Numbered from the stretch's first letter, positions 50,466-59,614 are shown. The stretch: DNA of 64,000 bases from Fimbriimonadaceae bacterium (GCA_019454125.1 CP075365.1:2164218-2228217); one strand, 5' to 3'. Numbers and translations: made by a program. Notes: generated by a model not told the origin, from the letters alone.

Positions 50466-51363
50466 ACCGCCTCGGGTGCGACTCTTTATAGCGCCGCCGG
50501 ACCTCTTCCATATCGAGCTCCGTGTAGACCTGCGTCGTCGCGATCGACGCGTGGCCCAGCAGTTCTTGCACGGCCCGCAGGTCTGCCCCCCCCCGTAGCA
50601 GGTGCACGGCATAGGTGTGGCGCAGCACGTGCGGCCCGATATGGCCCTCGATCCCGGCCGCCCGCGCGCACGACTCCAGGATCCGGTACGCCATGTATCG
50701 CGAGAGCGGCGCCCCTCGGGCGCCCAAGAAGACCGCGTCCACCGGACGCCGCTGCAGAGCCGGCCGCCCTGCCTCCAGGTAGCGCTCGAACCACTCCAAA
50801 GTCCCGCTCGGCAAAGGCACGACGCGCGTCTTGCCCCGCTTGCCCGTCACGCGCAGCAAAGCGGTCGAAAGGTCGAGCCCGGCCAAGCCGAGGGCCACTG
50901 CCTCGCTCACTCGGAGCCCCGCGCCATAGACCAGTTCCATGAGCGCGCGGTCCCGCAACCCTGTCGGCTTGGCGAGGTCCGGCACGGCGAGCAACGCCTC
51001 GAGCCGCTCCAAAGGCAACGCCTTCGGCAACCGACGCCCCAGCCGCGCCCCAGAAGAGCTCGGAAGCTCGGCGGGGGGCGCCTGCCCCCTTCGGGCCATG
51101 AACTTCAGGAACGATCGCAATGAGGCGACGCGCCGCCGAAACGTGGCAGGTTTGAGCGGCGGGCCAAGGCTCGCCTCGTACCGAGAGACCGCCTCGTTAT
51201 CAAGCGCGGACCAGTCCGCGAGGCCGATGGACTGAAAGAAGTCGGCGGCCGAGAGGAGGTCGCGCCCATAGGCCGCTACTGTGTTGGCGCTTGCCGACCG
51301 CTCGAACTTGAGGTGGTCGAGGAAGAGCTCTCGCTGCTCGAGGAATCCGTCTTTTTTGTCCAA
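50464..51363 (-). CDS. XerC/XerD tyrosine recombinase
   Basis: Site-specific recombinase of the chromosome-dimer type, 299 residues. It has an N-terminal SAM-like core-binding domain (about 12-95) and a catalytic domain with GLRVSE (Arg), KRGKTR (Lys), HVLRHTYA (His-x-x-Arg), LLGHASIATTQVY (His/Trp position His and nucleophile Tyr). Length and lack of extra domains suggest housekeeping Xer rather than a phage integrase. The TTG start at 51363 lies 88 bases inside the upstream gene, so the real start may be slightly later. No phage gene is adjacent. Confidence 0.85.
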   Translation of the reverse strand: MDKKDGFLEQRELFLDHLKFERSASANTVAAYGRDLLSAADFFQSIGLADWSALDNEAVSRYEASLGPPLKPATFRRRVASLRSFLKFMARRGQAPPAELPSSSGARLGRRLPKALPLERLEALLAVPDLAKPTGLRDRALMELVYGAGLRVSEAVALGLAGLDLSTALLRVTGKRGKTRVVPLPSGTLEWFERYLEAGRPALQRRPVDAVFLGARGAPLSRYMAYRILESCARAAGIEGHIGPHVLRHTYAVHLLRGGADLRAVQELLGHASIATTQVYTELDMEEVRRRYKESHPRR

Positions 51364-53042
51364 ACCCAGATGATAGGACGCACGTACATGAGGTCGTGCG
51401 CCTGGGACAGCGGCGAAGGGTGCAAAGCCGCTTCCTGAGGGAAGACCCGCTCCAGCCGATACTCCCGCTGGAGCCTCGTCACGAACGCGACGTAATCCTC
51501 CAGCTGTCCTGTGAACGCCCGGCGCGCGGCCGACCCTTCCGGCAGGTTCCGCAAGCGCTCCACGCCCTCGATCTCAAAGCTGGAGAAGACCACGCGGTCT
51601 GGGGCGAGGTCCAGCAAGCGCACGTCCCAGTCTTTCGCAGGGCTGCCGTCCGTGGGCTGGTAACGCAAGACGCGTGGCGGCAGGGCCCGGAGCCCGGGGG
51701 GTAAGAACCGCGGCGCGGCCGCCTCCGGATAGAGCGTCGGCGTGTAGAACCAGGCGTCGCTCACCAGGCCGACCGTCTTCGTCTGGAGCTCCTCCCGGAG
51801 CCAATCCCCCGCATCGTCGCGAGGGTCCACGGATGCCATCGCCGCCGTCGCCTGCGTGGAGAGCCAGAGCCCCCCGCCGAAAAGGCCGCCGAGGGCAAGG
51901 ATCCCGGCCGCGACGATCCCCCGACCGAGACGGCCGGCCCGGGCGTGGGCCTCGCCCATCGCCGATCCAAACCCCAGCGCCAGGACCGGGATCAGGGGGA
52001 ACACGTAACGCAAGAACTTAACCTCGGCCCGCCCGATCAAGAAGTAGAACGCGCAGAAGAAAACCGCCGTCCCGATCCAGGATGCCTCGCGACGCAGCGT
52101 CCCCCGCACCAGGCCGACAAACCCCGCCAAGGAGAGCAGCGAGCCGAAGGCGAGGCTGAGGTTCCCCAAGTGGTAAAGGAACCCGCTCGACGTTCCTGCG
52201 AAGACGAGCCCGTGGCCCGTGGAGGTGTGGCTCGCTTCGAAGGCGAAGTCGCGCCAGAACGCGGCCGTGTCGAGGAGCGCGCCAGGCGTCGTCATGAGGA
52301 ACGCAAGAGCGGCGGCGCCAATCCCTATCGCCGCCTCTCGCCAGCGCCTCTGCACCAGGCAGACGACGAGGAGGGCCAAGACCACCAACCCGCCGCTGTA
52401 CTTCGTCCCCGCGCTCAATCCCGCGAAAAGCCCGGCCAGAGCCGCTTGGGGCAGGGGCTGGTCCGGCAAGCGGCCGCCGGGCTCCGAACCCGGCTCCTCC
52501 AGGCGGAGCGCCCAATAGAGGCTCAGCGCGACGAAAAGGGCGGAGAGCACGTCCACGGTCTGGAAACGGGAATGGACGACTAAACCTGGGGCGAACGCGA
52601 CCGCCAAGCCACCAAGGACCGCTCCGAGAACGTTCGTCCTTCTCCTCAAAGTAGCGAACGCCACCCAAGCCATAGCGGATCCGGCCAGCAAGCTCATCCA
52701 GCGGCCCACCGCCTGGGTCCGCGCGAAGAGCCGCCAAGCGTCCGCCGGGCCCGTCACCTCGACCGGCGACCAGGCGCCCGCAACCCGGTCCGCCACCGAT
52801 AGCAAGCTCAGGTAGAGGGTGCCGTAGTTGTAGGCAGTCGGCACGAGGTCGCCAGAGAGGGGGTCCACTTGCGAGGCGAAGAGCGCCACCACCGGCTCGT
52901 CCGGATGCAGGCTCCAATGCCTCTGCTCATAGGGCGTCCCCCAGCCGATCCCCGCCGCGCGCAAGACGAAGGCGAAAAAGAAGACGGCCAGTCCGATCAG
53001 GAGCGGACTGGCTGACGTGGTTGTCGACTCAGGCTTCCCCAA
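51276..53042 (-). CDS. GT39-like membrane glycosyltransferase
   Basis: 588-residue polytopic protein with about 11 membrane helices. The first loop has HWSLHPDEP, resembling the catalytic acidic motif of ArnT/PMT-type (GT-C) mannosyl- and arabinosyltransferases that use lipid-linked sugars. It has a soluble C-terminal domain (about 440-565). The last 30 residues are Ser-rich and overlap xerC in another frame. The start appears to be TTG 53042 with a positively charged N-terminus; no ATG is in frame before the first helix. Confidence 0.8.
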   Translation of the reverse strand: MGKPESTTTSASPLLIGLAVFFFAFVLRAAGIGWGTPYEQRHWSLHPDEPVVALFASQVDPLSGDLVPTAYNYGTLYLSLLSVADRVAGAWSPVEVTGPADAWRLFARTQAVGRWMSLLAGSAMAWVAFATLRRRTNVLGAVLGGLAVAFAPGLVVHSRFQTVDVLSALFVALSLYWALRLEEPGSEPGGRLPDQPLPQAALAGLFAGLSAGTKYSGGLVVLALLVVCLVQRRWREAAIGIGAAALAFLMTTPGALLDTAAFWRDFAFEASHTSTGHGLVFAGTSSGFLYHLGNLSLAFGSLLSLAGFVGLVRGTLRREASWIGTAVFFCAFYFLIGRAEVKFLRYVFPLIPVLALGFGSAMGEAHARAGRLGRGIVAAGILALGGLFGGGLWLSTQATAAMASVDPRDDAGDWLREELQTKTVGLVSDAWFYTPTLYPEAAAPRFLPPGLRALPPRVLRYQPTDGSPAKDWDVRLLDLAPDRVVFSSFEIEGVERLRNLPEGSAARRAFTGQLEDYVAFVTRLQREYRLERVFPQEAALHPSPLSQAHDLMYVRPIIWVWTKKTDSSSSESSSSTTSSSSGRQAPTQ

Positions 53043-53053
53043 CAGGGGCCATG

Positions 53054-53998
53054 CTACTTGACCGAGACGCGCCGCATGGTGGACTTACCCGTCAACCGGA
53101 TCTCGATGTCCGATTCGCCCTCGATGCTCTCAAAGTCGAAGACCACCCCGCCGCTGGACCGGGCGTCCGCCGTGAGCGTCTCCTTCGTCTTCTCGTCCAG
53201 GTCGAAGACGATCGTCGCGGCGAGCCGGAGCTTCAGGGCCTTGAGGTCGCTGTCTTCCCTGCCCATTCCGGAGGACTGCAGCATCCAGGGCAGGGCGTCC
53301 GTGTCCAGGTCGAGCTTGGCCGTCACCCGGTGGATCCTCTTTCCGTTGACGGTTTCCAGGCCGTTATAGGTGTACTCGTAGTCCAGGCGCTGGACGGCCT
53401 GCCGGCCCGTCCCCTTGAGCTCGCGCGGCTGGAAGCCGACCGTCTTGTGCCAGGTGTCCCCCGGCTTCACCGGTTCGATCGGGAGCTTCGGGTTGAGGTC
53501 GAGCGCGGACTCCAGGTTGCCCCCGAAGATCGCCAACATTTGGATCTCTCGGAACATCCGTTCGAACCCGGGCGGCTCTTGCCCACCGAAGACTCCGGAG
53601 AGCGGCACCGCCGCCAGCGACGCCTGGCGCGCAGCCTTCGACTCCTTAATGTCCGTGACCTCGTTTATCGGCGAAAGGGTGAAGACAAAGTTCCAATCGA
53701 CCTTTTCAGTCGTGGCCCTGGGCGGGTGGTCCGCCGTCTCTCCTTCCGTGATCTTCATCGCAGGACGCTTATAGGAGACAGTTGAAAATCCCTCGGCCTT
53801 GGCCGTTGCGTGATTCACCGAAAAGTCATAGTCGACGTTCACTTCCGAAGGTAGAAAATACGCCATCGGATAGACCTTCACTTCCGAAAGAAGGTGCGAC
53901 CGCACCTGGAAAGACGACGACGCACCAGGAGTGAATTGCCGATAAAGCTCGACCTCGGCGTCTTGGCCGAGGACGAGCAACGCGATCAGGGAAACCAC
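53054..53998 (-). CDS. Unrecognised secreted protein (DUF6263-like)
   Basis: 314 residues with a short signal peptide (about 1-11, VSLIALLVLG-Q) and a beta-rich mature chain; the pattern YRQFTPGASSSFQVRSHLL, KPGDTWHKT and YEYTYNGLETVNGKRIHRVTAKLD resembles DUF6263-type proteins but identity is not sure. It ends 11 bases before the GT39-like gene and starts 15 bases after the acyl-CoA dehydrogenase stop, so the three lie in one run. The signal may be longer if an upstream start is used. Confidence 0.55.
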   Translation of the reverse strand: MVSLIALLVLGQDAEVELYRQFTPGASSSFQVRSHLLSEVKVYPMAYFLPSEVNVDYDFSVNHATAKAEGFSTVSYKRPAMKITEGETADHPPRATTEKVDWNFVFTLSPINEVTDIKESKAARQASLAAVPLSGVFGGQEPPGFERMFREIQMLAIFGGNLESALDLNPKLPIEPVKPGDTWHKTVGFQPRELKGTGRQAVQRLDYEYTYNGLETVNGKRIHRVTAKLDLDTDALPWMLQSSGMGREDSDLKALKLRLAATIVFDLDEKTKETLTADARSSGGVVFDFESIEGESDIEIRLTGKSTMRRVSVK

Positions 53999-54013
53999 GC
54001 TTAGTAAGACGCC

Positions 54014-55147
54014 TCAGCGGGTCACTTGCTTCGCAATGACCATCCTTTGGATCTCGCTGCAGCCTTCGCCGATCTCGGTGAGCTTAGCGTCCCGCCAGAG
54101 CTTCTCGACCAGGTAATCGTAGGTCATGCCCCGGCCCCCGTGGATCTGGATCGCGCGGTTCGTGACCCGGTTGGCAGTCTCGCTGGCGTAGAGCTTCGCC
54201 ATGCTCGCCTCCTTGACCACCGGTTCGCCCCGGTCGTACTTTTCCGCGCCGTGCCGCAGCAGCAGGCGGGCCGCGTTGACCTCCATCTCGCTGTCCGCGA
54301 TCATGTTCTGCACGCTCTGCATGTCGCAGAGCCGGCGGTTGAACTGCTCCCGCTGCTTGGAGTACTCCACAGCAAGCTCGTGCGCCTTCTCCGCGATCCC
54401 GAGTGCCATCCCCGCAATCCCGAGCCGCCCGCGGTAAAGGAACCCGATCGCCTCCTCAAAGGTGCAGGGCGTGTGCCAGCCCACCGCATTGTGCATCTCG
54501 AACTGCGAGGTCCAGCTGGCCGAGACGCCGATCGTCGGGATGCGGCCCGTCAACTTAAATCCAGGCTGGTCGGTCTCCATGAAGAAGGCGCTGAGCTCCT
54601 TTTCGCCCGTACGGGCGATGATGATGATCATATCGGCCCGGCCGCCGTTTGTGATGAACATCTTCTCGCCGTTCAGGTGGTAAAAGCCCGGCCGGCCCTC
54701 GATCGGGGTGGCGCTCGTCTTCACCCTGCGGGCGTCCGACCCGGCGTCCGGCTCGGTCAAGCCCCAGGCCAGTTCCATCTCGCCCTTCAGCGCGCTGGGA
54801 AGGTACTTTTCACGTTGCTCGTCCGTGCTGAGGCTCACCAGGTGCGCCAGACAGAGCGCGTTGATCGCCGCCACGTTCATCGAGAGGGCTGGGTCGCCTT
54901 GGGCCAAGAGACGGCACGCCTCGGTATAGGCCACACAAGAGTTCCCTCCACCACCCAGCTCGCGCGGAACGGTCATTCCCATCAGTCCGACCTCGGCGCA
55001 CCGCTTGAACACGTCGTCGGGCAGCTTGTCCTTCTCCCATTCGCGGGTGTTGGGAAGGACATATTCGTCGACGAAGCGGCGCACACCTTCGAGGAACTTG
55101 GCCTCGGGCTCGGACATCGGGGAACTCGGGGGGAACTCAGCGATCAC
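54014..55147 (-). CDS. Acyl-CoA dehydrogenase (short/medium-chain type)
   Basis: 377-residue FAD enzyme. Motifs: WGLTEPDAGSDA (about 128-139), GEKMFITNGG, then QIHGGRGMTYDYLVEK and the IGEGCSEIQR ending, in which the usual catalytic Glu is present. The start GTG 55147 has AAGGAG 10 bases before it; ATG 55117 would remove ten residues. It is probably a butyryl- or isovaleryl-type enzyme, but substrate cannot be stated. Divergent from the B12-dependent regulator gene. Confidence 0.9.
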   Translation of the reverse strand: MIAEFPPSSPMSEPEAKFLEGVRRFVDEYVLPNTREWEKDKLPDDVFKRCAEVGLMGMTVPRELGGGGNSCVAYTEACRLLAQGDPALSMNVAAINALCLAHLVSLSTDEQREKYLPSALKGEMELAWGLTEPDAGSDARRVKTSATPIEGRPGFYHLNGEKMFITNGGRADMIIIIARTGEKELSAFFMETDQPGFKLTGRIPTIGVSASWTSQFEMHNAVGWHTPCTFEEAIGFLYRGRLGIAGMALGIAEKAHELAVEYSKQREQFNRRLCDMQSVQNMIADSEMEVNAARLLLRHGAEKYDRGEPVVKEASMAKLYASETANRVTNRAIQIHGGRGMTYDYLVEKLWRDAKLTEIGEGCSEIQRMVIAKQVTR

Positions 55148-55250
55148 AGTGGAAAATCTCCTTGTCTAGCTTGGATTGTACTTCCATATCTTCGGATTGG
55201 CCGGCTGGGTGTTCGCAAGGGCCCGGGAGCCGGTCATAGGTTCGCCGGCA

Positions 55251-55278
55251 CATGAGACGTTCATGTTAGTGATATATT
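55251..55278 (+). promoter_or_regulatory. Operator-like dyad and extended -10 promoter of the B12 regulator
   Basis: CATGA-GACGT-TCATG (55251-55265) is a 5-5-5 dyad. Seven bases later comes TATATT (55273-55278), preceded by TG one base away (55270-55271), an extended -10. The dyad covers the -35 region, so binding would repress transcription; this is the layout expected for autoregulation. Confidence 0.5.
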
Positions 55279-55306
55279 GATGGCGTCCCAACACTGTTTT
55301 AGGCCG

Positions 55307-56215
55307 ATGGCAGACCTGTTCAAGGAAGTTGGCGAACCGTCCCGGCGGGTTCTCCTGGCCCACTTACGGACCGGGCCGAAGAAAGTCGGCGAACTGGTCG
55401 CGCTGACCGGAATGAAGCAGCCGAACGTGAGCAACCACCTGGCGAAGCTGCGGGCGAACGGCGTCGTCCGGGCAACGAAGCTCGGACGGCAGGTCTACTA
55501 TTCTCTGGCGAACGCGGCACTTGTGAACACGCTCACCGGCCTCCTCGGGCCGGACACCACGGCCTTGGAGGACTGCCCCCTCGACACGGCCCAGGTGAAG
55601 ACCTTCGCCAAAGCGGCGGTCCAAGGCGACGAGGCCAGCTGCACCCGCACCGTCGACATCCTGCTCGCGCAAGGCCGAGACATCGCCGAGATCTATCAGA
55701 AGCTCTTTGAACCCGTGATGGTCTTGATCGGCCGGTGGTTCGAGGTCGAGGCGGTGGACGAGGGGCAGGAACACCTCGCGAGCGCGATCATCGAGCGCCT
55801 CATGGCCCGGGCGCTCTTCGGCGTGCCCCCTGCGCAACCTGGTGCGCCGGTCGCCGTGCTCGGTTGCGCGCCCGGGAACTGGCACTCGATCGGCATCCGC
55901 ATGGTGGCGGACATCCTCCGGTCACGCGGCTGGCTGACCCTCTTCCTCGGCGCGAACGTCCCCTCCAAGGCGTTTCTGGCCGCGGTCGAGCACCACCGCC
56001 CCGATGCGGTGATGGTCTCGGCGAACCTCGAAGAGACGCGCACCGAAACCCTCGAATTGGTCCGGAACCTCGCCCAAGCTCAGCAAGGCAAGGTCGCCGT
56101 CGGGGGGAAGGCGGTCGCCGACGCGCGAGAAGAGTTCGCGCTAGCGGGAGCCGACTACGCCGTTTCCAGCTTGGATGAGTTCATCACCCAGGTTTTGCCG
56201 CGTCTCGGACCCTAG
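55307..56215 (+). CDS. ArsR-type HTH fused to a B12-binding sensor (CarH-like)
   Basis: 302 residues. Residues 1-80 form an ArsR winged helix (MADLFKEVGEPSRR, KQPNVSNHLAKLRANGVV). Residues about 95-175 match the helical cap of B12-binding-2 domains, with W144 and the EH pair at 155-156. Residues about 180-300 are a Rossmann B12 domain with NWHSIGIRM (His193) and RGWLTLFLGANVP. In CarH/LitR photoreceptors similar motifs bind adenosylcobalamin and respond to light, but those use a MerR HTH. ATG 55307 gives the typical ArsR start; 55280 is possible. Light sensing is an inference. Confidence 0.85.
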   Translation: MADLFKEVGEPSRRVLLAHLRTGPKKVGELVALTGMKQPNVSNHLAKLRANGVVRATKLGRQVYYSLANAALVNTLTGLLGPDTTALEDCPLDTAQVKTFAKAAVQGDEASCTRTVDILLAQGRDIAEIYQKLFEPVMVLIGRWFEVEAVDEGQEHLASAIIERLMARALFGVPPAQPGAPVAVLGCAPGNWHSIGIRMVADILRSRGWLTLFLGANVPSKAFLAAVEHHRPDAVMVSANLEETRTETLELVRNLAQAQQGKVAVGGKAVADAREEFALAGADYAVSSLDEFITQVLPRLGP

Positions 56216-56304
56216 ACCGTGTCTGCGACGCCTCATCTTCGCTGCATAATCACTTTTGTTAAATAGCCAGGGCGTGTCTTGCCCTTGCTTTGTTTGGTGA
56301 CCAC

Positions 56305-57732
56305 ATGAAACGCTTGCTTCCTGTTCGCCCGCTTTCCGCCGTGCTTCACGCGCTCCCAAGCCAGAACCGAGTGACGTTGGCTATGGGCGCGACCTGTCTA
56401 GCGGCCGCCCTCCTCATCGTGACGTCCCGCGAGGCGCAGTCGCAAGTGGGCGGTGGCTTCCCCGCTTTCGTCCGGCTCCAGACCGGCACCCCCGGCACTG
56501 CGGACGTGGGCAACGCGAACCTCAGCGGCCGCATGATCGCGGGCACTTTCCAAGGGATCGGAACGGACCTGACGAACCTCAATGCCGGAAACATCGGTAC
56601 TGGGACGGTCGCGGACGCCCGCCTGAGCGCGAACGTCATGCTGGTGAACAACGTCCAGACCATCACGGCGGCCAAGACCTTTGCCGTGACCCCGAGCTTC
56701 ACAAGTACGGCCAAGCCCTTCAACGTGTCGTCCGCGACCCTCGTCAACAACCTCAACTCAGACCTCTTCGACGGCTTGAACAGCACCCAGTTCCTCAACA
56801 CGGCGAACCGGCTCACCGTGACCCTGAACCTGGCCGGCACAAGCCTCTTGGAAGCGGTGCAGCAAAGTACGTCGGGCAGCGGCATCGTGGCCCGGAACGT
56901 TGTGCGCGAATCGACGGTCACGCTCGCTGGCCCCCAGGGCGGAGTTGTCTCCAACGTCGGCACCGTCGCGGTCGCCGTCTTCGGCCAGAACGGCTCCTTC
57001 CCACCTATCAATCCGGGCACCCCTGCGATCTTGGGTGCAGGCCCTTCGTTCGGCGTCGTCGGGGTCGGCGGGGGCGGCGGCGTGGCAGGCATCGCCGATT
57101 CGGCCGGCTACGGCGGATATTTCCAAAGTAACGGCCCAAACTCTGTCGCTTTGCGCGCGACGAACATCACGCCGAAGGACGTCGACCCCGCCACGGTCGA
57201 GCTCGGCTCTGACGACGGCGCCGTCTATGTAGAATCGGGCACCGTCACCGAAAAGTACAACTCTGCAGTTTCGGCGGCTGTACCGATCGCATATGGAACG
57301 GTGAACACGGACGGCTCGCGCTTAAGCGGCACCGACAACTGGGCGGCGTCGTACGACGGCACGCGGTACGTCATCTCGATCACCGGTGAGACCTACTTCT
57401 TCGCCAACTATACGACGAACATCACAGCCGTAAACACGAGCACGTTCTTCACCACGACGAACAGCGTCGGTGGCAATCTCCTGGTCTACATCCGGAACAG
57501 TCAGGGCCAAGCGCTGCAACGGGTGTTCCAGTTTATAACATACAAAACGAACCCGGCCGTGAACGTCGCCGCCGCGCCGCGGCACGCCTTCGACGATGAC
57601 TTGACGTGGTTCGAACAGCGGCCCGGAGAGGGCCAGGCGTACCTTCGCCTGTTCGACGCCACGCGAGACCGAATGCCCAGCAAGAAAAACGCGCCAAGCT
57701 TTGGCAAGGGGAGAATCGTCTCAACGCCATGA
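56305..57732 (+). CDS. Surface or fibre-like protein with a duplicated C-terminal module
   Basis: 475 residues. The N-terminus has a signal or anchor (about 20-42). Repeated fibre-like turns follow (LNAGNIGTGTVADARLSANVMLV, about 85-115; LVNNLNSDLFDGLNSTQFLN), similar to phage tail-spike or adhesin stems, then a Gly-rich region near 245. The last 150 residues repeat as the whole of the next gene. ATG 56305 is preferred over the TTG at 56290 because it begins the signal region. Possible surface appendage or phage-derived fibre; uncertain. Confidence 0.6.
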   Translation: MKRLLPVRPLSAVLHALPSQNRVTLAMGATCLAAALLIVTSREAQSQVGGGFPAFVRLQTGTPGTADVGNANLSGRMIAGTFQGIGTDLTNLNAGNIGTGTVADARLSANVMLVNNVQTITAAKTFAVTPSFTSTAKPFNVSSATLVNNLNSDLFDGLNSTQFLNTANRLTVTLNLAGTSLLEAVQQSTSGSGIVARNVVRESTVTLAGPQGGVVSNVGTVAVAVFGQNGSFPPINPGTPAILGAGPSFGVVGVGGGGGVAGIADSAGYGGYFQSNGPNSVALRATNITPKDVDPATVELGSDDGAVYVESGTVTEKYNSAVSAAVPIAYGTVNTDGSRLSGTDNWAASYDGTRYVISITGETYFFANYTTNITAVNTSTFFTTTNSVGGNLLVYIRNSQGQALQRVFQFITYKTNPAVNVAAAPRHAFDDDLTWFEQRPGEGQAYLRLFDATRDRMPSKKNAPSFGKGRIVSTP

Positions 57733-58151
57733 GCACTTCCGCCAACGCCCTGTCCGCCGCTGTGCCGCTCGCCTATGGGACCGTAGCCGCCGACGGATCC
57801 CGCCTCAGCGGCACCACGAATTGGACTTGCACGTATGACGCGGCCACTCAGCGCTACCTGATCTCAATCGACGGCGTCGCCTACTTCATGGCCGACCAGA
57901 CGACGATCGTCACGGCCGTCAACACCAGCACCTTTTTCACGACAGTGAGCAGCTTCGACGGCATGGTGGTCGTCCACGTGCGGAACGGCGACGGCGACCC
58001 CGTCCAAAAAGCCTTCTCGTTCGTCACCTACTGGGCCAACGGCCGGGGCGGCGGGCGTAAGCCGAGCCACGCTTATGGCGACGATTCTGAGTGGGCGGTG
58101 GCCGAGCCCGCCGCCTTCTCGGCGTTCCTGGGGAGTAACTCCGGGGCCTGA
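57729..58151 (+). CDS. Stand-alone copy of the upstream protein's C-terminal module
   Basis: 140 residues, no signal peptide. It aligns over its whole length with the last 150 residues of the preceding protein: SAAVPLAYGT, ADGSRLSGTTNW, TAVNTSTFFTT and a DDSEW segment match closely. ATG 57729 overlaps the upstream stop (ATGA), so both are made from one message. A stop-containing hairpin follows. It looks like a duplicated domain turned into a second subunit. Domain function unknown. Confidence 0.72.
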   Translation: MSTSANALSAAVPLAYGTVAADGSRLSGTTNWTCTYDAATQRYLISIDGVAYFMADQTTIVTAVNTSTFFTTVSSFDGMVVVHVRNGDGDPVQKAFSFVTYWANGRGGGRKPSHAYGDDSEWAVAEPAAFSAFLGSNSGA

Positions 58152-58160
58152 ACCCCGGAG
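58139..58160. terminator. Hairpin between convergent genes, containing the stop codon
   Basis: CTCCGGGG (58139-58146) and CCCCGGAG (58153-58160) enclose the loop CCTGAA, which includes the TGA stop. The convergent gene ends at 58162. No T run, so terminator strength is unclear. Confidence 0.5.
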
Positions 58161-58161
58161 C

Positions 58162-59490
58162 TTAGTCAAAGACCAGCCACTGGGCTTGGTCGGTCTCTTG
58201 GCACCAGAGTAGGGCGCTGGCCGGGCCCGTCTGGCGGATCTGGTAGCGGCCGCGCAGCGTGCCACTGCCCGTCCGCACGTACCGCGCCGCGGAACCGGAC
58301 GAGGTGGCGTAGTCCGTCTTCAGCGTCGTGTTCGAAACGGTAGTCGAAGTGTCCACAGGGTCGAAGCGGTTGCCGGCCCAATCGAACATATCGAGCGTCT
58401 GTGAAAAGAGCCCGGTCGTCCCCATGCGAGAGGTGACCCTGAACTTCACGAGGGAAGGCGTGAGATTCGGCTGCGACGCAGAATCGACTTGGACCTGCAC
58501 GGGTGGAACGACCAAGTTCGGGACGATAAACTTGCACACACGCAACATATTGCCGTCCGTCGACTGTAGGCTTGCCAGGTTGCCCGAAGCCAGCCGCCCA
58601 AGGCTCACCGTGAACGTCGTCGGCGCGATCGTGGCCGGCGGCTCATAAAGCAAGGCGAACATCGTGCCGAGCGGGTCGACCGGCGTTCCAAACCGCGTGT
58701 CCACCTGGTCCCCCGGCAGTGAAAAGGTGCCGTTGTTCAGGGCCAGCGACTGGAACTCGATGGGGTTTTGCGGGGCAGCCGGGTTTTGGGCCTTGGCACC
58801 CCACATCATGAAGGTGTTGCTGGTCGAGAACGTGTTGGCCGCTGCCAGCTGCTGGAGAACATAACCGCCGTTTGCATCCCGCGGCAGAGCCAGGCTCAGG
58901 GTGCCGAGGTCGACGTCTGCCCAGTAGTAACCCGCGCCGGGGGGCACCGTGCCGAAATCGATCGTGACGCCGGTGAAATCGCCCCTCGCCTGCGAACTGT
59001 TCGGGTTGGCCGTGTTGAAGTTCTCGGTGGTCGCCGCGAACACCCGGAGGGGCTCCGCGACGCCCTGCACCCAAGCGAACGCCACCCGCTTCGCCACCGC
59101 GCCCGCCGATTCCGGCTTCAGCTTCATGTCGTTATAGACCATCGTGTTCCGCTTGAAGGGAACGTACCGATAGCGGGTGGCAGGGTTCCCGAGGCCGGCG
59201 CTCGGGCCATAGCCCGGGACCTCGTCCGGATAGAGTTTTCCGTCCGGGTCGAACAGGAACTCAAAGAGGTCGAAGGCGATTTCGTTCGCGGCTGCGGCCC
59301 GGCCCACCTGCCCGCCTGCGGCCTGCCAAGGACCGGTCTGCACGACTTCGCCGTCGACCAGCATCGCGGGCGCGATGCGGACCGGCTCGATGCGCCGCTC
59401 AGGCGCGACCGGGATCTGGGAAGAGGCAATTCCGGCGACCAGGGCAATGCCCCAAGCGGCCGAGTGGCGAAGGAGAGAAGCGGGAATCAT
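58162..59490 (-). CDS. Unrecognised secreted beta-rich protein
   Basis: 442 residues with a signal peptide (about 1-24, ending ASS-Q). The mature chain is beta-rich; a motif AANEIAFDLFEFLFDPDGKLYPDEVPG near 70-95 and several Asn/Ala/Thr-rich segments are visible. No family recognised. A longer frame reaches 59547, but ATG 59490 starts directly before the signal peptide. It faces the duplicated module genes and ends 2 bases after their hairpin. Confidence 0.55.
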   Translation of the reverse strand: MIPASLLRHSAAWGIALVAGIASSQIPVAPERRIEPVRIAPAMLVDGEVVQTGPWQAAGGQVGRAAAANEIAFDLFEFLFDPDGKLYPDEVPGYGPSAGLGNPATRYRYVPFKRNTMVYNDMKLKPESAGAVAKRVAFAWVQGVAEPLRVFAATTENFNTANPNSSQARGDFTGVTIDFGTVPPGAGYYWADVDLGTLSLALPRDANGGYVLQQLAAANTFSTSNTFMMWGAKAQNPAAPQNPIEFQSLALNNGTFSLPGDQVDTRFGTPVDPLGTMFALLYEPPATIAPTTFTVSLGRLASGNLASLQSTDGNMLRVCKFIVPNLVVPPVQVQVDSASQPNLTPSLVKFRVTSRMGTTGLFSQTLDMFDWAGNRFDPVDTSTTVSNTTLKTDYATSSGSAARYVRTGSGTLRGRYQIRQTGPASALLWCQETDQAQWLVFD

Positions 59491-59614
59491 GGTTGTGCGT
59501 CCACAAAAAGCGAAGATCGGATCCTCCCTAAGAATAACCCATGCCACGGCAGCCTAGGCAAGTTTCGGGGCCGACTCCTCGCGACAACCGCGCTTTTGAC
59601 GGGGGACAAAGGAA

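Noticed and set aside
50464-51363. Xer-type recombinase as the integrase of the phage module
   Set aside because: It has housekeeping Xer length and motifs, lies 3 kb from the capsid genes beyond unrelated genes, and no att-like repeats were noticed.
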